From: Candidatus Opitulatrix roisinitermitis
Lineage (GTDB): Bacteria; Actinomycetota; Actinomycetes; Actinomycetales; Bifidobacteriaceae
Reading direction: 5' to 3'
Assembly (NCBI GenBank): GCA_031288055.1
Contig: JAITSD010000052.1
Location: 1-5,530, forward strand
Length of the DNA stretch: 5,530 nt
Shown here: positions 3,669-5,530 of the stretch, one piece after another
How positions within the stretch are numbered: the stretch's first letter is position 1
Layout: every line of letters begins with the position of its first letter
Made by a program: the position numbers and the translations under genes
The notes under the pieces: generated by a model
What the model saw: the letters and a program-made list of their open reading frames with translations, nothing else
Databases searched by the model: none
What the model was told of the DNA's origin: nothing

Positions 3669-5530
3669 TATAAATCCTTAACTTTGATTAATTCATTATT
3701 AGCGGTTTTTTGTAAAGCTTGACCTAATAGAATTGACATATTGGGAAAGTTTTGTTTTATCTTTGATAATTTACTATAAAAATATTTTTGTTTAGCAGCA
3801 TCGGTAATTTTGTCTGCACCATAAATAACCAGTAATTTAGAACCCTCTAAAGTTAAAAAATCCATTTCAGCTAAATAATTTCCTTGATTGATATCTATAA
3901 AGCCAATTTTTCTAATTATTTTTTTAGCTCGTATAGGCAAAACATAGCCTAAAGTTTTTAGTTTGCCTTTAGCAAAATGCAGTCGACCAGCAAAGATCAA
4001 TAAAGCGACTTTAGTTATTAATGGTGATGAAAAAGCTACTTGGCGAATTTCACCGTATTTCATAGAAAAGTCTAAATTGTTGAAAATTATTTGACCCCGA
4101 TTATCTAGAAGTTGTAGATTTTCCGCTTCAATTATATTATTTTTATCACCCCAGTTTTGTAAGGCTAATTCTTGCCTTACGCCGTTGCCTTCTATGTCAA
4201 AATAAGGCAATATAGTATCTAACCAGTTGGGAATCCACCAAGCTTTATTATTTAATAATTTTAGAATTGCTGGCATAAGCGTCATTCTAATTATAAAAGC
4301 ATCTATTAGAACACCCACAGCTAAAGATAAAGCTATTGGTTTAATATTTGAATCACCGTGTGGTACAAACATAGCAAATACTGAAAACATAACTAGTCCA
4401 GCGGTGGTTATAACTTTAGCCGATGATAAAAAACCCTCTTTAATGGATTCTGTAATTTGACCTGTGATAGTCCAACGTTCCCTAATATGCGAAACTAAAA
4501 AAACTTCATAATCCATAGCTAAGCCAAATAGGATCGCTAGAAGTATTATGGGCATAAAGCATATAACCGACCCTAAATGAGATATATTTAAGATATTTGC
4601 TCCTAGTCCATTCATATATACCCGTGAAATTATTCCTAAGCTAGCACAAATTGATAAAATAAACCCTAAAGTTGCTGTCAGGGGTACCCATATTGATCTG
4701 AATACAGCCATTAAAATAATAAAGGCTAAACCAATAACTAAAATGGTAAATGGAAAAATAGAATTTTTTAGCTGATTTGATACATCTATACCAATAGCGG
4801 TCATACCTGTTACAGAATATGTAAAATCATATTTTTGTTCAAAATATGGTTCTAGATTACGCAGTTTTTCCACCAAATTGGTAGTTACCTGTGAATCAGC
4901 TGGTCCTTCAGGAATAATATTAACTATTCCATATGTGGCTGCCGGATTAGGTGTGGCTAAAGTTACAGAAGAAACCTCATCTATTTTTTTGATTTCATTA
5001 GATATATTATCCATAAGTTTTAAGGGATCTTTAGAATGAACTATACTGCCCTCTAAAATTAATGGTGCATTAAATCCGGAACCAAAGTATTTTGCCACTT
5101 GGTCATATTCTATTTTGGCTTGATTGTCAAGGGGTAAACTTGCTGCATCAGGCATAGCTAATTTCAAGTCTTTAGCTGGATAAGATAAAATTAAAAGTCC
5201 CGAAAATATTATAGCAATTGTTAAAATAGGCAATTTTGTGGATAAGAGAATCCAAGTTTTATAGAACTTTTTAGCAAAACTATTTTTGTTTAGCGAAGTT
5301 TTTTGTTTTATGGTTTTGTGAGATTGTGTAGTAATTTTATTTCTTTGCCAAATACTTAAAATCCTAAAGCCAGTAATAGACAAAATTGCTGGTAATAAAA
5401 TTATGGAAGATATAACCGCTATTGCTACGCCTACAGCTGCAGCTTGCCCCATTAGTGTTAAAAAACCTATACCTGTCACGCTTAACCCTAAAAGTGCTAT
5501 TATAACAGTTGTTCCAGCAAATATAACTGC
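3668..5530 (-). CDS. MMPL family (RND-type) transporter with a degenerate ABC-ATPase-like C-terminus, 5' end outside the window
   Basis: The frame is open for 620 residues to the window edge, so the start lies outside. The GTG at 5479 is internal: upstream codons continue the conserved membrane segment (AVIFAGTTVIIALLGLSV). MMPL proteins are proton-driven inner-membrane exporters of lipids and related molecules. Visible (numbering from base 5530): membrane segments 5 and 6 (about 1-55); a basic cytoplasmic linker; segment 7 (98-117); the second outer porter domain (118-256), with LPLDN and FGSGFNAPL; and segments 8-12 (258-425). FGLAMDYEVFL holds D340-Y341, matching the proton-relay Asp-Tyr pair of MmpL3. 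The usual end, WWIPNWLD...DIEG, falls at 431-447. About 170 residues follow; those from 466 resemble a decayed ABC ATPase domain. The missing part should hold segments 1-4 and the first porter domain. It is the upstream partner of the YhgE/Pip gene. Substrate unknown; a lipid or surface glycolipid is a family-based guess. Confidence 0.9.
   Translation of the reverse strand, partial: AVIFAGTTVIIALLGLSVTGIGFLTLMGQAAAVGVAIAVISSIILLPAILSITGFRILSIWQRNKITTQSHKTIKQKTSLNKNSFAKKFYKTWILLSTKLPILTIAIIFSGLLILSYPAKDLKLAMPDAASLPLDNQAKIEYDQVAKYFGSGFNAPLILEGSIVHSKDPLKLMDNISNEIKKIDEVSSVTLATPNPAATYGIVNIIPEGPADSQVTTNLVEKLRNLEPYFEQKYDFTYSVTGMTAIGIDVSNQLKNSIFPFTILVIGLAFIILMAVFRSIWVPLTATLGFILSICASLGIISRVYMNGLGANILNISHLGSVICFMPIILLAILFGLAMDYEVFLVSHIRERWTITGQITESIKEGFLSSAKVITTAGLVMFSVFAMFVPHGDSNIKPIALSLAVGVLIDAFIIRMTLMPAILKLLNNKAWWIPNWLDTILPYFDIEGNGVRQELALQNWGDKNNIIEAENLQLLDNRGQIIFNNLDFSMKYGEIRQVAFSSPLITKVALLIFAGRLHFAKGKLKTLGYVLPIRAKKIIRKIGFIDINQGNYLAEMDFLTLEGSKLLVIYGADKITDAAKQKYFYSKLSKIKQNFPNMSILLGQALQKTANNELIKVKDL
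3671..4135 (-). other. Degenerate ABC nucleotide-binding-like domain at the MMPL C-terminus
   Basis: About 155 residues follow the end of the MMPL transporter. They run like an ABC ATPase of the type found beside actinobacterial YhgE/Pip genes: IEAENLQLL, a FNNLDF beta segment, GEIRQVAF, then ALLIFAGRL, a GKLKTLGYVLP stretch, a basic RAKKIIRKIGF, and LLVIYGAD. The Walker A position, expected as a GPSGSGRT-like loop before LLL..AGR, reads FSSPLITK (4010-4033), with every glycine lost. The Walker B position reads LLVIYGAD with no acidic pair in the right place. The span between RKIGF and LLVIYGAD is only about 23 residues, so the Q-loop, helical subdomain and signature motif are missing. It cannot be an active ATPase by sequence. 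The comparison is from memory of the family pattern; a structure search would settle it. Confidence 0.6.
3675..3679 (-). promoter_or_regulatory. Shine-Dalgarno site of the YhgE/Pip gene inside the end of the MMPL gene
   Basis: AAGGA on the minus strand, six bases before the ATG at 3668-3666, lies in the last codons of the MMPL gene. Together with the TAATG overlap it indicates reinitiation or coupled translation, and it fixes the YhgE/Pip start. Confidence 0.7.

Noticed and set aside
4227..4460. A 77-codon plus-strand open frame
   Set aside because: It is antisense to the most conserved part of the MMPL gene (segments 11-12) and has no expression signals.
5477..5479. GTG as the start codon of the MMPL gene
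   Set aside because: The frame continues upstream to the window edge with a classic MMPL membrane segment, and a start here would remove most of the first half of the transporter. It is an internal valine.
1..5530. Recoded UGA (Gly or Trp), as in some Patescibacteria or Mollicutes
   Set aside because: All long frames stay open under the standard code, Trp is written TGG throughout, and the visible stop codons are TAA. There is nothing to indicate recoding.
1..5530. CRISPR array, insertion sequence or attachment site near the tRNA genes
   Set aside because: I see no regularly spaced repeats, transposase-like frame, terminal inverted repeats or duplicated tRNA 3' end that would indicate integration.

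Overview
This is an AT-rich, compact bacterial window read with the standard code: the three visible stop codons are all TAA, and no in-frame TGA has to be read through. It holds four protein genes (two cut by the window edges) and three tRNA genes. The envelope proteins (an MMPL-type RND transporter and a YhgE/Pip protein with LxxG heptads) are of a Gram-positive, monoderm kind. The epimerase pattern recalls Actinobacteria-like members of its family. All three tRNA genes lack an encoded CCA end. Together this suggests a small-genome bacterium, with Candidatus Saccharibacteria (TM7, Patescibacteria) as my first guess and a low-GC Gram-positive as the alternative. This is an inference, not an identification.

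Layout. Bases 1-466 (minus) carry the N-terminal part of an aldose 1-epimerase-family protein. It has an extended -10 box placed so that its mRNA would begin at the ATG. Bases 467-656 are a divergent intergenic region with a near-consensus sigma70 promoter (593-621) and a strong Shine-Dalgarno site. These drive a 239-residue protein of unknown family (657-1376, plus) with an Asn-rich start. A convergent tRNA-Gly(CCC) follows on the minus strand only 7 bp after that stop codon. A 54-bp AT-rich divergent spacer leads to tRNA-Leu(GAG) and tRNA-Val(GAC) on the plus strand, one nucleotide apart. Bases 1673-1775 are an AT-rich convergent spacer with short inverted repeats and no gene. From 1776 to the right edge lies a minus-strand operon: an MMPL transporter (5' end outside the window) and then a YhgE/Pip protein, overlapping by one base (TAATG).

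How the genes may work together. The two membrane proteins are translationally coupled and probably form one envelope export or cell-surface system. The most unusual point is the C-terminus of the MMPL protein. After the normal transporter end (the WWIP...DIEG segment) it carries about 155 extra residues that look like a decayed ABC-transporter ATPase domain, with Walker A and Walker B destroyed and the signature region missing. In Actinobacteria, as I recall, YhgE/Pip genes often sit beside an intact ABC ATPase gene. This window may therefore show a fused, catalytically dead relic of that partner. The tRNA cluster and the epimerase have no evident functional link to this operon.
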